A DNA stretch of 64,000 nucleotides from Streptomyces sp. TLI_171 (GTDB lineage Bacteria; Actinomycetota; Actinomycetes; Streptomycetales; Streptomycetaceae): contig NZ_RAPS01000001.1 in assembly GCF_003610255.1 (NCBI RefSeq), forward strand, positions 62,001-126,000, given 5' to 3'. The notes beneath the pieces were generated by a model, which saw only the letters and a list, made by a program, of their open reading frames with translations, searched no databases and was not told the DNA's origin. The translations under genes and the position numbers were made by a program. Positions 53,802-62,598 of this stretch are shown piece after piece; within the stretch, counting starts at the first letter, position 1; every line of letters starts with the position of its first letter.

Positions 53802-55340
53802 GTGAACGACCGTGACCGGCGGTCCGGCCGCGGACCGCGACCGCACTGGATCTTCGGCGACCAGCTCGGCCCGCACTTCACCGAGCCCGGCGAGGGCGGG
53901 CCCGACCCGGACGCCCCGGTGGTGATCGTGGAGGCGCGCTCGGTGTTCCGCCGCCGGCGCTTCCACCGGGCGAAGGCGCACCTGGTGCTGTCGGCGATGC
54001 GCCACCGGGCGGCCGAGCTCGGCGACCGGGCCTGCTACGTCCGCGCCGAGACCTACCGGGAGGGCCTGCGGCAGGCCGTCGGCCGGTCCGGGGTCACCGT
54101 GTGCCACCCGACCTCGCGGGCCGCGCTCGGCCTGGTCACGGCGCTGCCGCAGGCCGAGGTGCTGGAGCCGCGCGGTTTCCTGGTGCCGTTCGCCGACTTC
54201 CGGCGCTGGGCCGACGGCCTCGGCGGGAAGCGGCTGCTGCTGGAGGACTTCTACCGGCGGGTCCGGCGCGCCGAGCACCTGCTGCTGGAACCAGACGGGG
54301 AGCCGGTCGGCGGCCGCTGGAACCTCGACCGGGACAACCGCGAGCCGCCGCCGCGCGGCGCGAGCGCGCTGCCCGTCCCGCCGCCCTGGTGGCCGGAGGA
54401 GGACGGGATCGACGAGGAGGTCCGGGCCGACCTCGACCGGTGGGAGCGTTCGGGTGAGGTCCGCTTCCTCGGCCGTGACGGCCCGCGCCGGTTCGCCGCC
54501 ACCCGCGAGGAGGCGGTCCGCGCGCTGGAGCACTTCTGCACCGCCCGGCTGCCCCGGTTCGGGCAGTGGGAGGACGCGATGCTGCACGACGACCCGTGGA
54601 TGGCGCACAGCCTGCTCTCGGTCCCCCTCAACCTGGGCCTGCTCGACCCCGGGGAGTGCGCCCGCCGGGCGGAGGCCGCGTACCGGCGGGGCGGTGCGCC
54701 GCTCAACAGCGTCGAGGGCTTCGTGCGGCAGGTCGCCGGCTGGCGCGAGTACGTCTGGCAGCTGTACTGGTACCTCGGCGAGGACCACCGCCGCCGCAAC
54801 GAACTGGGCCACCGCACCGCGCTGCCCGACTGGTTCGCCGAACTGGACGCGGACGCGGTGCGCGCCCGCTGCCTGTCCCGGACCCTCGCCGAGGTTCGGG
54901 ACACCGGCTGGGTGCACCACATCCCGCGGCTGATGGTGCTCGGCAACTGGGCGCTCCAGCACGGCTGGGACCCGGCCGCGCTCACCGACTGGTTCCACCG
55001 TTCCTTCGTGGACGGCTACGACTGGGTGATGGTCCCCAACGTCGTCGGCATGTCGCAGTACGCCGACGGCGGCGCCGTCACCACCAAGCCGTACGCGGCG
55101 GGCGGCGCCTACCTGCACCGGATGAGCGACTTCTGCGGGCCGTGCCGCTACCGGCCGACCGAACGGCTCGGCGACCGGGCCTGCCCGTTCACCACCGGCT
55201 ACTGGGCCTTCGTCCACCGGCACCGCGAGCTGCTCGCCGCCAACCACCGCACCGCCCGCGCCGCCGCGGGCCTCGACCGGCTCTCCGGCCTGGACGAGGT
55301 GCTCGCCGCCGAGGCGGGCCGCGGCTCCGCGGCGCCCTGA
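53802..55340 (+). CDS. FeS-type bacterial cryptochrome/(6-4) photolyase
   Basis: The 512-residue flavoprotein starts at GTG 53802 after GAGGAG. The N-terminal Rossmann domain opens HWIFGDQLGPHF. The helical FAD domain includes RFGQWEDAMLHDDPWMAHSL, GFVRQVAGWREYVWQLYWYL, VHHIPRLMVLGNWALQHGWD and DGYDWVMVPNVVGMSQYADG. Cysteines in RMSDFCGPCRYRPTERLGDR and ACPF complete the [4Fe-4S] set of the PhrB/CryB class. Such enzymes repair (6-4) UV photoproducts using light. It is intact between decayed genes. No regulator or carotenoid gene is adjacent. Confidence 0.94.
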   Translation: MNDRDRRSGRGPRPHWIFGDQLGPHFTEPGEGGPDPDAPVVIVEARSVFRRRRFHRAKAHLVLSAMRHRAAELGDRACYVRAETYREGLRQAVGRSGVTVCHPTSRAALGLVTALPQAEVLEPRGFLVPFADFRRWADGLGGKRLLLEDFYRRVRRAEHLLLEPDGEPVGGRWNLDRDNREPPPRGASALPVPPPWWPEEDGIDEEVRADLDRWERSGEVRFLGRDGPRRFAATREEAVRALEHFCTARLPRFGQWEDAMLHDDPWMAHSLLSVPLNLGLLDPGECARRAEAAYRRGGAPLNSVEGFVRQVAGWREYVWQLYWYLGEDHRRRNELGHRTALPDWFAELDADAVRARCLSRTLAEVRDTGWVHHIPRLMVLGNWALQHGWDPAALTDWFHRSFVDGYDWVMVPNVVGMSQYADGGAVTTKPYAAGGAYLHRMSDFCGPCRYRPTERLGDRACPFTTGYWAFVHRHRELLAANHRTARAAAGLDRLSGLDEVLAAEAGRGSAAP

Positions 55341-55416
55341 CCCCGGCCGGCCCGCGCGGGCGGGCCTTCCGGGCGGGGCGGCGGCCCGGGTTGACGTCCC
55401 GTCAGGTTCCGTCCTG

Positions 55417-56535
55417 TCACCCCGCCGTCGTCGCGACCGTCGTCGGCTGCGCCGCGGTGCGGCCGTGCTCGGTGCCCGCCATCGCCCGGCGCACCAGCGG
55501 CCGCAGCGCCCGCGACTGGAGCGCCCGCATGGCCAGCGCGTTGGCCCGGATGCCCAGCGCCGTCCTCGGCGCCACGGACGCGACCCGGCCGGGCGGCAGC
55601 TGCTGGGCCGAGGCGACCCTCGGGCGCATCGCCTGCTCGAAGGCGGCCAGCGCGGCGGGCAGCCGCCCGGGGTCGGCCAGCACGTCGGCCGCGTCCAGTG
55701 CGGCGGCCAGTTCGGCGGCGCCGCGCAGCGCCAGGGCGGTGCCCAGGCCGCTGAGCGGGCTCGCGCACCAGGCGCTGTCGCCGAGCAGCACCACCCGGCC
55801 GTCCCGCCAGCTCGGCATCCGGATCTGGTCGAAGGTGTCCAGCGCGAAGTCCTCGGCCTGCCGCGCGGCGGCCAGGAACTCCGCGGCGCGCCAGCCGACG
55901 TCGGCGAAGGTGCGGTCCAGCAGGGCGAGCCGGGCCTCCCGGTCGTGCCGGGGCGGCAGCGTGTCGGCGGCGAAGGTCAGCCCGACCTCCTGCTCCCCCG
56001 CCCGGCCCGGCCGGGCCTCCACGCTGCGTCGGCCGGGCGCGTTGTGGATCAGGAACCAGCCGTCCAGGGCCGGCGTGCCGGGCCGTTCGGCGAGGGTGAA
56101 CCAGGCGTGCGCCAGCCCGAGCGGCTTGCGGTAGCGCTCCTCCGGTCCGAACCGCAGCGCGCGGACCCGGGAGTGCGCACCGTCGGCACCGACCACCAGG
56201 TCGAACTCCTCCGCGTCGCCGCTGCGGAACCGGGCGAGGACGCCGCCGGGGGTGTCCTCCAGCGCCTCGACCGTCTCGCCGAACCGGTGGGTGACGCCGG
56301 GGCCGGCCGCCCGGTGGACGATCCGCGCCAGGTCGGTCCGGAGGAGTTCCTCCGTGGAGACGTAGCCGCGTCCGTCGAAGGCGGTGACCGGCATCTCGGC
56401 CAGCCGCCGCTCCCCCGCGTCGATCCACGCCGCCCCGGCCTGCGGCACCAGGCACTGCAACGCGGCCGGGAGCAGTCCGAGCCGGTCCAGCACCTCCCGG
56501 CTGTCGCCGCGCAGGTCGACGGTCTGCCCGCCGGG
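55417..56535 (-). pseudogene. FAD monooxygenase lacking its N-terminal nucleotide-binding segment
   Basis: The frame begins abruptly at the junction near 56535 with GGQTVDLRGDSREVLDRLG and continues normally through GETVEALEDTPGGVLARF, LVVGADGAHSRVRALRFGPE (the DG motif), VVLLGDSAWCASPLSGLGTA (the GD motif) to the stop at 55417. The first 35 or so residues, which should carry the GxGxxG FAD site, are absent. It could only start at GTG 56493. It is a PHBH-type hydroxylase made non-functional by a 5' deletion shared with the adjacent TetR gene. Confidence 0.8.
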
Positions 56536-57025
56536 CCGAGTCCGCCGACGGCACGGTGGAGATCGCCGAGGTGGCGGCCCGCTCCGGCGTGCACGTGGCC
56601 ACCATCTACCGCCGTTGGCGGACCGCCGACGGCCTGATCATCGACACCGTCGTGGAGGAGCTGGGCCGCCGCTCGCCGCTGCCCGCGACCGGCGACCTGC
56701 GGGCCGACCTGCTCACCTGGACCGGCAGGCTGCTCGCCGATGTGCGGGAGCCGGGCCACCTGGCCTTCTTCCGCGCCATGCTGCGCGCCGGCGGCCAGGG
56801 CGAGCACGGCCTGGACTTCGCCGAACCCCGGATCCGCCAGCTCCAGGCCACCCTGGACGCCAGCGGCACCACCGTGCTCACCTGGGCCGACGTCTTCGAG
56901 CTGATCCTCAGCCCCGCCTACGTGCGCGCCCTGCTCGCCTTCCCGATGGACCCCCGACCGACGCCGCCCGCCTGGTCGACAACGTCATGGCGGTCCGCGC
57001 GGCCCGGGAACGGCCGCGGCCCTGA
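56536..57025 (+). pseudogene. TetR regulator truncated at its 5' end and frameshifted
   Basis: The forward frame reads from the junction as ESADGTVEIAEVAARSGVHV, ATIYRRWRTADGLIIDTVVE and a ligand domain (FFRAMLRAGGQGEHGLDFAE, VLTWADVFELILSPAYVRAL). The first helix and start are missing. Near 56950, at a run of five C, the frame shifts and the end TDAARLVDNVMAVRAARERP continues in another frame to the stop at 57025. It was the divergent regulator of the FAD monooxygenase. Confidence 0.78.
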
Positions 57026-57186
57026 CCCCGCGCGCCGGCCCGGAACGGCGGGCGAACCGGCTGCCCGCGCCGACCGGCCCGCTCGGGCTGACGCTGCGCC
57101 TGTACGCGCCCCGTCCGGAGGCGTCGACGGCCGGTGGACCCCGCCGCCCGTCCGCCGGGTGAAGTAGCTCCCCGGGGTAAGCGGCT

Positions 57187-57230
57187 CGCGCTCCCGTCCG
57201 CCGTGGTCAGACCCGGCGGGCGGGAGCGCG
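57187..57230. terminator. Terminator hairpin with one G-U pair
   Basis: The 17-nt arms 57187-57203 and 57214-57230 pair fully apart from one wobble around a 10-nt loop, between the TetR remnant and the convergent PP2C gene. Confidence 0.68.
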
Positions 57231-57257
57231 TCGTTCGGTCGGCACCGGCCCGGGGGC

Positions 57258-58370
57258 TCAGTCCGGGCCGACGGGCTGGGTCCAGGTGAGGGCGAGCAGG
57301 GCCGCGTCGTCGTGGGTGCCGCCGTCGGCGTAGCCGAGGGCGTCCTGCTGGAGCCGGTCGAGCAGGGCTTCAGGGTCGGTGGGGCCGGGCCGGCTGCGCA
57401 GCAGGGCGGCGAGGCGGACGCCGAGGGGGTAGAACTCGCCGGCGGCGTCCCGGGCCTCGGCGATGCCGTCGGTGTAGAGCAGGACGGTGTCGCCGGGGTG
57501 GAGCTGGGTGTCGGTGGTGGCGGCGACCGGATCGGCGGCCGGCGGCAGGTCGGCGAGGCCGAGCGGCAGGCCCAGCGGCGCCGGGACGTCGCGCACCTCG
57601 CCGTCGCGCAGCAGCAGCGGCGGCGGGTGGCCGCAGGACAGGGTGCGCATCCGGCCGTCGGGGGTGATCTCGACCAGCAGTGCGGTGACGAAGCCCTCGG
57701 CGTCGGTGAGGTAGCGGCGCAGGCTGGCTTCCAGGCGTTGGGCGAGGCCGCCGAGAGTGGGGTGGTCGAGGACGGTCTCGTGGAAGCAGCCGAGGACGAC
57801 CGCGCCGGTGGCCACCGCTTCGAGGCCCTTGCCGCGGACGTCGCCGATCAGCAGGCGCAGGCCGAACGCGGTGTCGGCGACGGCGTACAGGTCGCCGCCG
57901 ATCCGGGCGAACTGGGCGGCGGCGCGGTAGCTGGCGGCGATCCGGTACGGGCCGACCTGGGGTGGCGGCGGCCGGAGCAGGGCGCGCTGCGCGGTCTCGG
58001 CGACGGAGATCACCTCCATCAGTCGGGCCGCTTCGCGGCGGCGGCGGCTCTCCGCGAAGGACGCCACGGCGGCGATGGCGGCGGACGCGGCGCTGGTCCC
58101 GATCGCGGCGCCGAGCCGTCCGGGCTCCAGCGGCAGGAACAGCCAGCGGGTTCCGACCGCCAGCGCGGCGGCGGCGAGCACCACCGGGGTGCGGAAGGCC
58201 AGCGCGACGACCGCGGGGATGGTGACCAGCAGGGACGGGGCGTGCGAGGGCTGGGAGGCGCCGAACTCCAGGCCGAGCACGAGGCCGTAGACCACGACCG
58301 CGACCACCAGGGCCACGGTGCGGGTGGCCAGCGGCGCGGCGGCCGCCCGCCTGACAGCTTCCGTCGGCAT
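57258..58370 (-). CDS. Membrane PP2C/SpoIIE-type serine phosphatase
   Basis: The 370-residue protein has about four N-terminal membrane helices (TVALVVAVVVYGLVLGLEFG, LVTIPAVVALAFRTPVVLAA; about 18-105), a short coiled linker (SRRRREAARLMEVISVAETA) and a PP2C_SpoIIE domain: IAASYRAAAQFARIGGDLYA, LLIGDVRGKGLEAVATGAVV, LSCGHPPPLLLRDGEV, VLLYTDGIAEARDAAGEFYP. RsbU-type phosphatases of this layout dephosphorylate anti-anti-sigma factors. No partner kinase or antagonist lies nearby. The start is ATG 58370. Confidence 0.94.
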   Translation of the reverse strand: MPTEAVRRAAAAPLATRTVALVVAVVVYGLVLGLEFGASQPSHAPSLLVTIPAVVALAFRTPVVLAAAALAVGTRWLFLPLEPGRLGAAIGTSAASAAIAAVASFAESRRRREAARLMEVISVAETAQRALLRPPPPQVGPYRIAASYRAAAQFARIGGDLYAVADTAFGLRLLIGDVRGKGLEAVATGAVVLGCFHETVLDHPTLGGLAQRLEASLRRYLTDAEGFVTALLVEITPDGRMRTLSCGHPPPLLLRDGEVRDVPAPLGLPLGLADLPPAADPVAATTDTQLHPGDTVLLYTDGIAEARDAAGEFYPLGVRLAALLRSRPGPTDPEALLDRLQQDALGYADGGTHDDAALLALTWTQPVGPD

Positions 58371-58470
58371 GTGCTGTCCTCCGTGTGCCGCCGTCCTCCG
58401 CGCGTCGTGGGCCCGCCCCGCCGGGCGGCGGTTCCCGGAACGGATCGATCTCCCCAGTCTCTCCGCTCGC

Positions 58471-58542
58471 GCCGCCGGTCGCCCGCCGTCCGCCCGGCTG
58501 GCGGGCGGACGGCTGGCGGGCGGACGGCGGGCGACCGGCGGC
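58471..58542. terminator. 26-bp inverted repeat with internal direct repeats
   Basis: The arms 58471-58496 and 58517-58542 are exact complements around a 20-nt loop. The block GGCTGGCGGGCGGAC occurs twice in the loop and right arm at 15-nt spacing, so the sequence can fold in several registers. It lies 7 bp after the epoxide hydrolase stop and probably terminates it ahead of the same-strand PP2C gene. Confidence 0.7.
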
Positions 58543-58548
58543 CGGGGT

Positions 58549-59664
58549 TCAGGCGAAGAAGGCCCGCAGGTCGGCGACGACGTCCTCGGGGACCTCCAGG
58601 GCGGCGAAGTGTCCGCCGCGCGGGACCTCCGACCAGTGGTCGATGCCGGTGTTGTCGCGTTCCGCCAGCGTGCGGAGGGTCTGGAAGTCGTCCTTGAAGA
58701 CGGCCACGCCGATCCGGCCGGTGCTGACCCGGGGTTCGGCGCCGGAGTGCTGCTCCTCGTAGTGGTAGCGGGCGGCGGTGCCGTAGGTGTTGGTCAGCCA
58801 GTAGAGGGTGGCCTGCGCGAGGACCTGCTCGGGCCGGACCAGGCTGGTGCCGTTGCCGAAGCTCTCGAACAGTTCGCTGTAGGCGAGGACGGCCACCGGG
58901 GAGTCGGCCAGGCCGGCCGCGACGGTCTGCGGGCGGGTGCCGTTCATCTGGTTGTAGCCGCCGACCGACCGGAACCACTGCATGTGCTCCAGCGCCGCGT
59001 ACTCCTTCGGGCCGAAGCCCTCGAACTCGGCGGGGTCGCCCGACGGGAAGGAGAACAGCTGCAGCACGTGGGCGCCGCGGAAGCCGTCCGGGTTCGCGAG
59101 GGCCAGTTCGCGGCCGATCATCGCTCCGCCGTCGCTGCCGTGGATGCCGTAGGAGTCGTAGCCGAGGCGGCGCATCAGCTCGTCGTAGGCGGCCGCGACG
59201 CGTCCCATCGTCCAGCCGGTGTCGACGACGGGGGTGGACCAGCCGAAGCCGGGCATCGACGGGACGACCAGGTGGAAGGCCTGGTCGGCGGTGCCGCCGT
59301 GGGCCTCCGGGTCGACCAGCGGCTCGATCATGTCGAGGAAGTCGAGCTGTGAGCCGGGGTAGGTGTGCGCGAGCAACAGCGGGGTGGCGTCGGCGTGCCG
59401 GGAGCGGATGTGCAGGAAGTGGATGCGCTGGCCGTCGATCTCGGTGACGAAGCCGTCGTGGCGGTTGAGGCGCTTCTCGACGGCCCGCCAGTCGAAGTCC
59501 TTCCAGCGCGCGACCATGTCCCGCAGGTAGGACTCGGGGGTGCCGTACTCCCAGGAGTCGCCGGGCACGGCGGGGGCGAAGCGGGTGCGGTCGAGGCGGG
59601 CGCGGAGGTCGTCGAGGTCGCACTGCGGGACGTCGACGACGAAGGGGGTGAGCTGCGCGTTCAT
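58549..59664 (-). CDS. Epoxide hydrolase, alpha/beta fold
   Basis: The 371-residue enzyme opens with the EHN domain (TPFVVDVPQCDLDDLRARLD, DSWEYGTPESYLRDMVARWK), then the hydrolase core with oxyanion loop LLAHTYPGS, nucleophile YGIHGSDGGAMIGREL (Asp), and the catalytic His in VPRGGHFAALEVPE. It converts epoxides to diols. The start is ATG 59664. It is divergent from a WYL regulator; TAGAGT (59737-59732) is its likely -10. Confidence 0.93.
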   Translation of the reverse strand: MNAQLTPFVVDVPQCDLDDLRARLDRTRFAPAVPGDSWEYGTPESYLRDMVARWKDFDWRAVEKRLNRHDGFVTEIDGQRIHFLHIRSRHADATPLLLAHTYPGSQLDFLDMIEPLVDPEAHGGTADQAFHLVVPSMPGFGWSTPVVDTGWTMGRVAAAYDELMRRLGYDSYGIHGSDGGAMIGRELALANPDGFRGAHVLQLFSFPSGDPAEFEGFGPKEYAALEHMQWFRSVGGYNQMNGTRPQTVAAGLADSPVAVLAYSELFESFGNGTSLVRPEQVLAQATLYWLTNTYGTAARYHYEEQHSGAEPRVSTGRIGVAVFKDDFQTLRTLAERDNTGIDHWSEVPRGGHFAALEVPEDVVADLRAFFA

Positions 59665-59778
59665 GGCGGTGACCGGCCTTTCGGGGCTCGCTGCGGGGTT
59701 CCCGGTGAGGGGCTCTCCCTTGACGTCTCCGACTCTAGGAGCCATTGAGGAACGGTTCTTTCCTGTTTAATCGGTGTC

Positions 59779-60732
59779 GTGAAGAGAACCTCCGGCCGCA
59801 TCCTCGAACTGCTCGGCCTGTTCCAGGCCCGCGTCGAGTGGACCGCCCCCGAGCTCGCCGAGCGCCTGGAGGTGACCGTGCGGACGGTGCGCAACGACGT
59901 CGCCCGGCTGCGCGAGCTGGGCTATCCGGTGCACGGGGTGCGCGGCCGGGCGGGGCACTACCGGCTGGGTGTCGGCGCCAAGCTGCCGCCGCTGCTGCTG
60001 GACGACGAGGAGGCGGTGGCCGTCGCGGTCGGGCTGCGGACGGTCACCGGGGTGGCGGGTTTCGAGGAGAGCGGCGCCCGCGCGCTGACCAAGCTGGAGC
60101 ACGTCCTGCCGGACCGGCTGCGCCGGCTGCTCGCGGCGGTGCGCGAGACCACCGCGGCGGGACCGGTCAACACCGACTCCAACGTCGAGGATCCGGTGGT
60201 CCGGCCGGGGGTGCTGACCGAGATCGCGGCGGCGATCCGCGACCGCCGCGGGCTGCGCGCCTTCTACCGGGACGGGCAGCGGGTGGAGTTCGAGCCGTAC
60301 CGGCTGGTCGCCTGGCAGCGCCGCTGGTTCGTGGTGGGCCGCGACCCGGGGACGGGTGACTGGGCGCCGTACCGGGTGGACTGGTTGACGCTGCGTCTGC
60401 CCGGGGGGCGCGGTTTCGCGCCGGCGGAGCCGCCGGGCGACCTCACCGATCTCGTGGTCCGCGAGGTCGCCCGGACGGGGTGGGCGGTGCACGCCCGGCT
60501 GGCGATCGAGGCGCCGGCCGAGGAGGTGCTGGCCCGGATCAATCCGACCGTCGGCGTGGTCGAGCCCCGTCCGGACGGGCGGTCGGTGCTGGTCACCGGC
60601 GGCGACAGCCTGGAGGTCGTCGCGGTCTGGATCGGCATGCTGGGCCTGGACTTCAGCGTCGAGTCGCCACCTGAACTGACCGCGCACCTGCGGGTGCTGG
60701 CGGAGCGTTACGCGGCCGCGGCCGGGCTCTGA
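59779..60732 (+). CDS. WYL-domain HTH regulator
   Basis: The 317-residue protein has an HTH_11 domain (MKRTSGRILELLGLFQARVE, LAERLEVTVRTVRNDVARLR; about 1-55) and a WYL domain (about 135-220: GLRAFYRDGQRVEFEPYRLV, RWFVVGRD), followed by a C-terminal WCX-like region. WYL regulators respond to nucleic-acid or small ligands and often control adjacent genes. TTTAAT lies 7 nt before GTG 59779. GAACGGTTC (59749-59759 area) between the divergent genes is a candidate site for control of the epoxide hydrolase. Confidence 0.93.
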   Translation: MKRTSGRILELLGLFQARVEWTAPELAERLEVTVRTVRNDVARLRELGYPVHGVRGRAGHYRLGVGAKLPPLLLDDEEAVAVAVGLRTVTGVAGFEESGARALTKLEHVLPDRLRRLLAAVRETTAAGPVNTDSNVEDPVVRPGVLTEIAAAIRDRRGLRAFYRDGQRVEFEPYRLVAWQRRWFVVGRDPGTGDWAPYRVDWLTLRLPGGRGFAPAEPPGDLTDLVVREVARTGWAVHARLAIEAPAEEVLARINPTVGVVEPRPDGRSVLVTGGDSLEVVAVWIGMLGLDFSVESPPELTAHLRVLAERYAAAAGL

Positions 60733-60763
60733 GCGGCGGGCGTCGACCGACGAAGGGCGGGCG

Positions 60764-61351
60764 TCAGGCGTCGGCCCGCAGGCCGCGGAGCAGCAGGTCG
60801 ATCAGGCGGCGCGGGTCGTAGCGGGGGTCGCTGTCGCCGCCGAGGCACAGGTTGCCGATGCCGCGCATCAGTTCGTAGGCCCGGGTGCCCGGCCGGATCT
60901 CGCCGGCGCCGGCGGCGGCGTCGAGCAGGTCGGTGCAGACCGGGACCAGGCGGTCGAGGAAGTAGGTGTGCAGGGCGTCGAAGCCGGTGTCCGCCGCCTG
61001 GGTGCTGGCGAGTCCGTGCTTGGTGGCGAGGAAGTCCACGAACAGGTCGATCCACTGGCGCAGGGCGGCCAGCGGGGAGTCGGCGGCGGCCAGCAGGGCG
61101 GGGCCGGCTTCGGCGCAGGCTTCGACCTGGTGGCGGTAGACGGCGACGACCAGGTCCGCCCGGGTCGGGAAGTGGCGGTACATGGTGCCGACGCCGACGC
61201 CCGCCCGGGCGGCGATCTCGCGGATCGGCGCGTCGATGCCGGAGGCGGCGAACACCTCGGCGGCGGCGCTCAGCAGGGTCTGCTGGTTGCGCACCGCGTC
61301 GGCCCGCTTGGTGCGGCCCTGGCTCTGCGCGGACTGGCCTGCTGCGGTCAC
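60764..61351 (-). CDS. TetR-family regulator of the aldo-keto reductase
   Basis: The 195-residue regulator starts at GTG 61351. The HTH is IREIAARAGVGVGTMYRHFP (about 43-62), with a TetR_C_33-like ligand domain (FVDFLATKHGLASTQAADTG). It is divergent from an aldo/keto reductase, with two GGAAC-N3-GTTCC inverted repeats in the gap, so it most likely represses both genes. Confidence 0.92.
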   Translation of the reverse strand: MTAAGQSAQSQGRTKRADAVRNQQTLLSAAAEVFAASGIDAPIREIAARAGVGVGTMYRHFPTRADLVVAVYRHQVEACAEAGPALLAAADSPLAALRQWIDLFVDFLATKHGLASTQAADTGFDALHTYFLDRLVPVCTDLLDAAAGAGEIRPGTRAYELMRGIGNLCLGGDSDPRYDPRRLIDLLLRGLRADA

Positions 61352-61382
61352 CGCGATCTCCGTCCGGACGGTCGTTGACTAA

Positions 61383-61424
61383 ACGGAACATCGTTCCGTA
61401 TCGTCGTAGGTGGAACAAGGTTCC
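61383..61424. promoter_or_regulatory. Two TetR operators in the divergent region
   Basis: ACGGAAC-ATC-GTTCCGT (61383-61399) and GGAAC-AAG-GTTCC (61412-61424) share the same half-sites and 3-nt spacer. The spacing between their centres is about 27 bp. They lie between the TetR start and the reductase leader. Confidence 0.72.
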
Positions 61425-61499
61425 GCTTCGTTCTCCGAGCTTAGCCGAAGCGGCGGCCTTCCCTCCACCGTGCCCCGATCCCCTCCAGGAGGAACCGCC

Positions 61500-62519
61500 A
61501 TGCAGTACCGCACCATGGGCCGCACCGGCGTGCAGGTCAGCACCCTCGCACTCGGCGCGATGAACTTCGGCAGCATCGGCCGGACCACCCAGGCGGAGGC
61601 CACCGCCCTGGTCGACGCCGCGCTCGACGCGGGAATCAACCTGATCGACACCGCCGACATGTACGGCGCGGGCGAGTCGGAGGAGATGGTCGGCAAGGCG
61701 ATCGCCGGCCGCCGCGCGGACCTCGTGCTCGCCACCAAGGCCGGGATGCCGATGGGCGAGGAGCGCAACCACCGCGGCGGCTCGCGCCGCTGGCTGGTCA
61801 CCGCGCTGGAGGACAGCCTGCGCCGCCTCGGCGTCGACCACGTCGACCTGTACCAGATCCACCGCTGGGACCCGGCCACCGGTGACGAGGAGACCCTTTC
61901 CGCCCTGACGGACCTTCAGCGCGCCGGGAAGATCCGCTGCTTCGGCTCCTCCACGTTCCCCGCGTACCGCATCGTGCAGGCCCAGTGGACCGCCCGCGAG
62001 CTGCGGCTGGGCCGCTACACCACCGAGCAGCCCAGCTACTCGATCCTGCAGCGCGGGATCGAGGCCGACGTCCTGCCGGTGGCCGAGGAGTACGGGCTCG
62101 GCGTGCTGGCGTGGAGCCCACTGGCCTCGGGCTGGCTGTCCGGCGCGGTCCGCGCGGGGCAGGAGATCACCACCCACCGCTCCGTCGTGATGCCGCAGCG
62201 CTTCGACCCGGCCCACCCCGCCAACCGGGCCAGGCTGGAGGCCGTCGAGCGGCTGGCCGAGGTCGCCGACGGGGCCGGGCTGACGATGATCCAGCTCGCC
62301 CTGGGCTTCGTCACCGCGCACCCCGCCGTGACGGCCGCGCTGATCGGCCCGCGCACCCTCGACCACCTGCACGCCCAGCTGGCCGCCGCCGACACGGTGC
62401 TCCCGGCCGACGTCCTGGACGCGGTCGACGCGATCGTCGCCCCCGGCCTCGACCTGGCGCCGCACGAGAAGCACGACACCCCGCCGGCGCTGCTCGACCC
62501 GAGCCTGCGCCGCCGCTGA
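61500..62519 (+). CDS. Aldo/keto reductase
   Basis: The 339-residue NADPH-dependent oxidoreductase starts at ATG 61500 behind AGGAGG. Motifs: GRTGVQVSTLALGAMNFG, the catalytic Asp/Tyr in LIDTADMYGAGESEEMVGKA, Lys in LVLATKAGMPMG, His in DLYQIHRWDP, and the cofactor segments VLAWSPLASGWLSG and AALIGPRTLDHLH. It reduces carbonyl compounds; the physiological substrate is unknown. The TetR operators suggest induction by a reactive aldehyde or quinone. Confidence 0.94.
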   Translation: MQYRTMGRTGVQVSTLALGAMNFGSIGRTTQAEATALVDAALDAGINLIDTADMYGAGESEEMVGKAIAGRRADLVLATKAGMPMGEERNHRGGSRRWLVTALEDSLRRLGVDHVDLYQIHRWDPATGDEETLSALTDLQRAGKIRCFGSSTFPAYRIVQAQWTARELRLGRYTTEQPSYSILQRGIEADVLPVAEEYGLGVLAWSPLASGWLSGAVRAGQEITTHRSVVMPQRFDPAHPANRARLEAVERLAEVADGAGLTMIQLALGFVTAHPAVTAALIGPRTLDHLHAQLAAADTVLPADVLDAVDAIVAPGLDLAPHEKHDTPPALLDPSLRRR

Positions 62520-62551
62520 GCCGCCGTCGACGGCCCACGGGCCGAGCAGCT

Positions 62552-62591
62552 GGGCGTGGCCCGTCCGGCATCCGCCGGACGGGCCACGCCC
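62552..62591. terminator. Bidirectional terminator, 18-bp stem and 4-nt loop
   Basis: GGGCGTGGCCCGTCCGGC (62552-62569) pairs perfectly with 62574-62591. It sits between the convergent reductase and beta-helix protein genes. Confidence 0.87.
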
Positions 62592-62598
62592 TCTTGCA

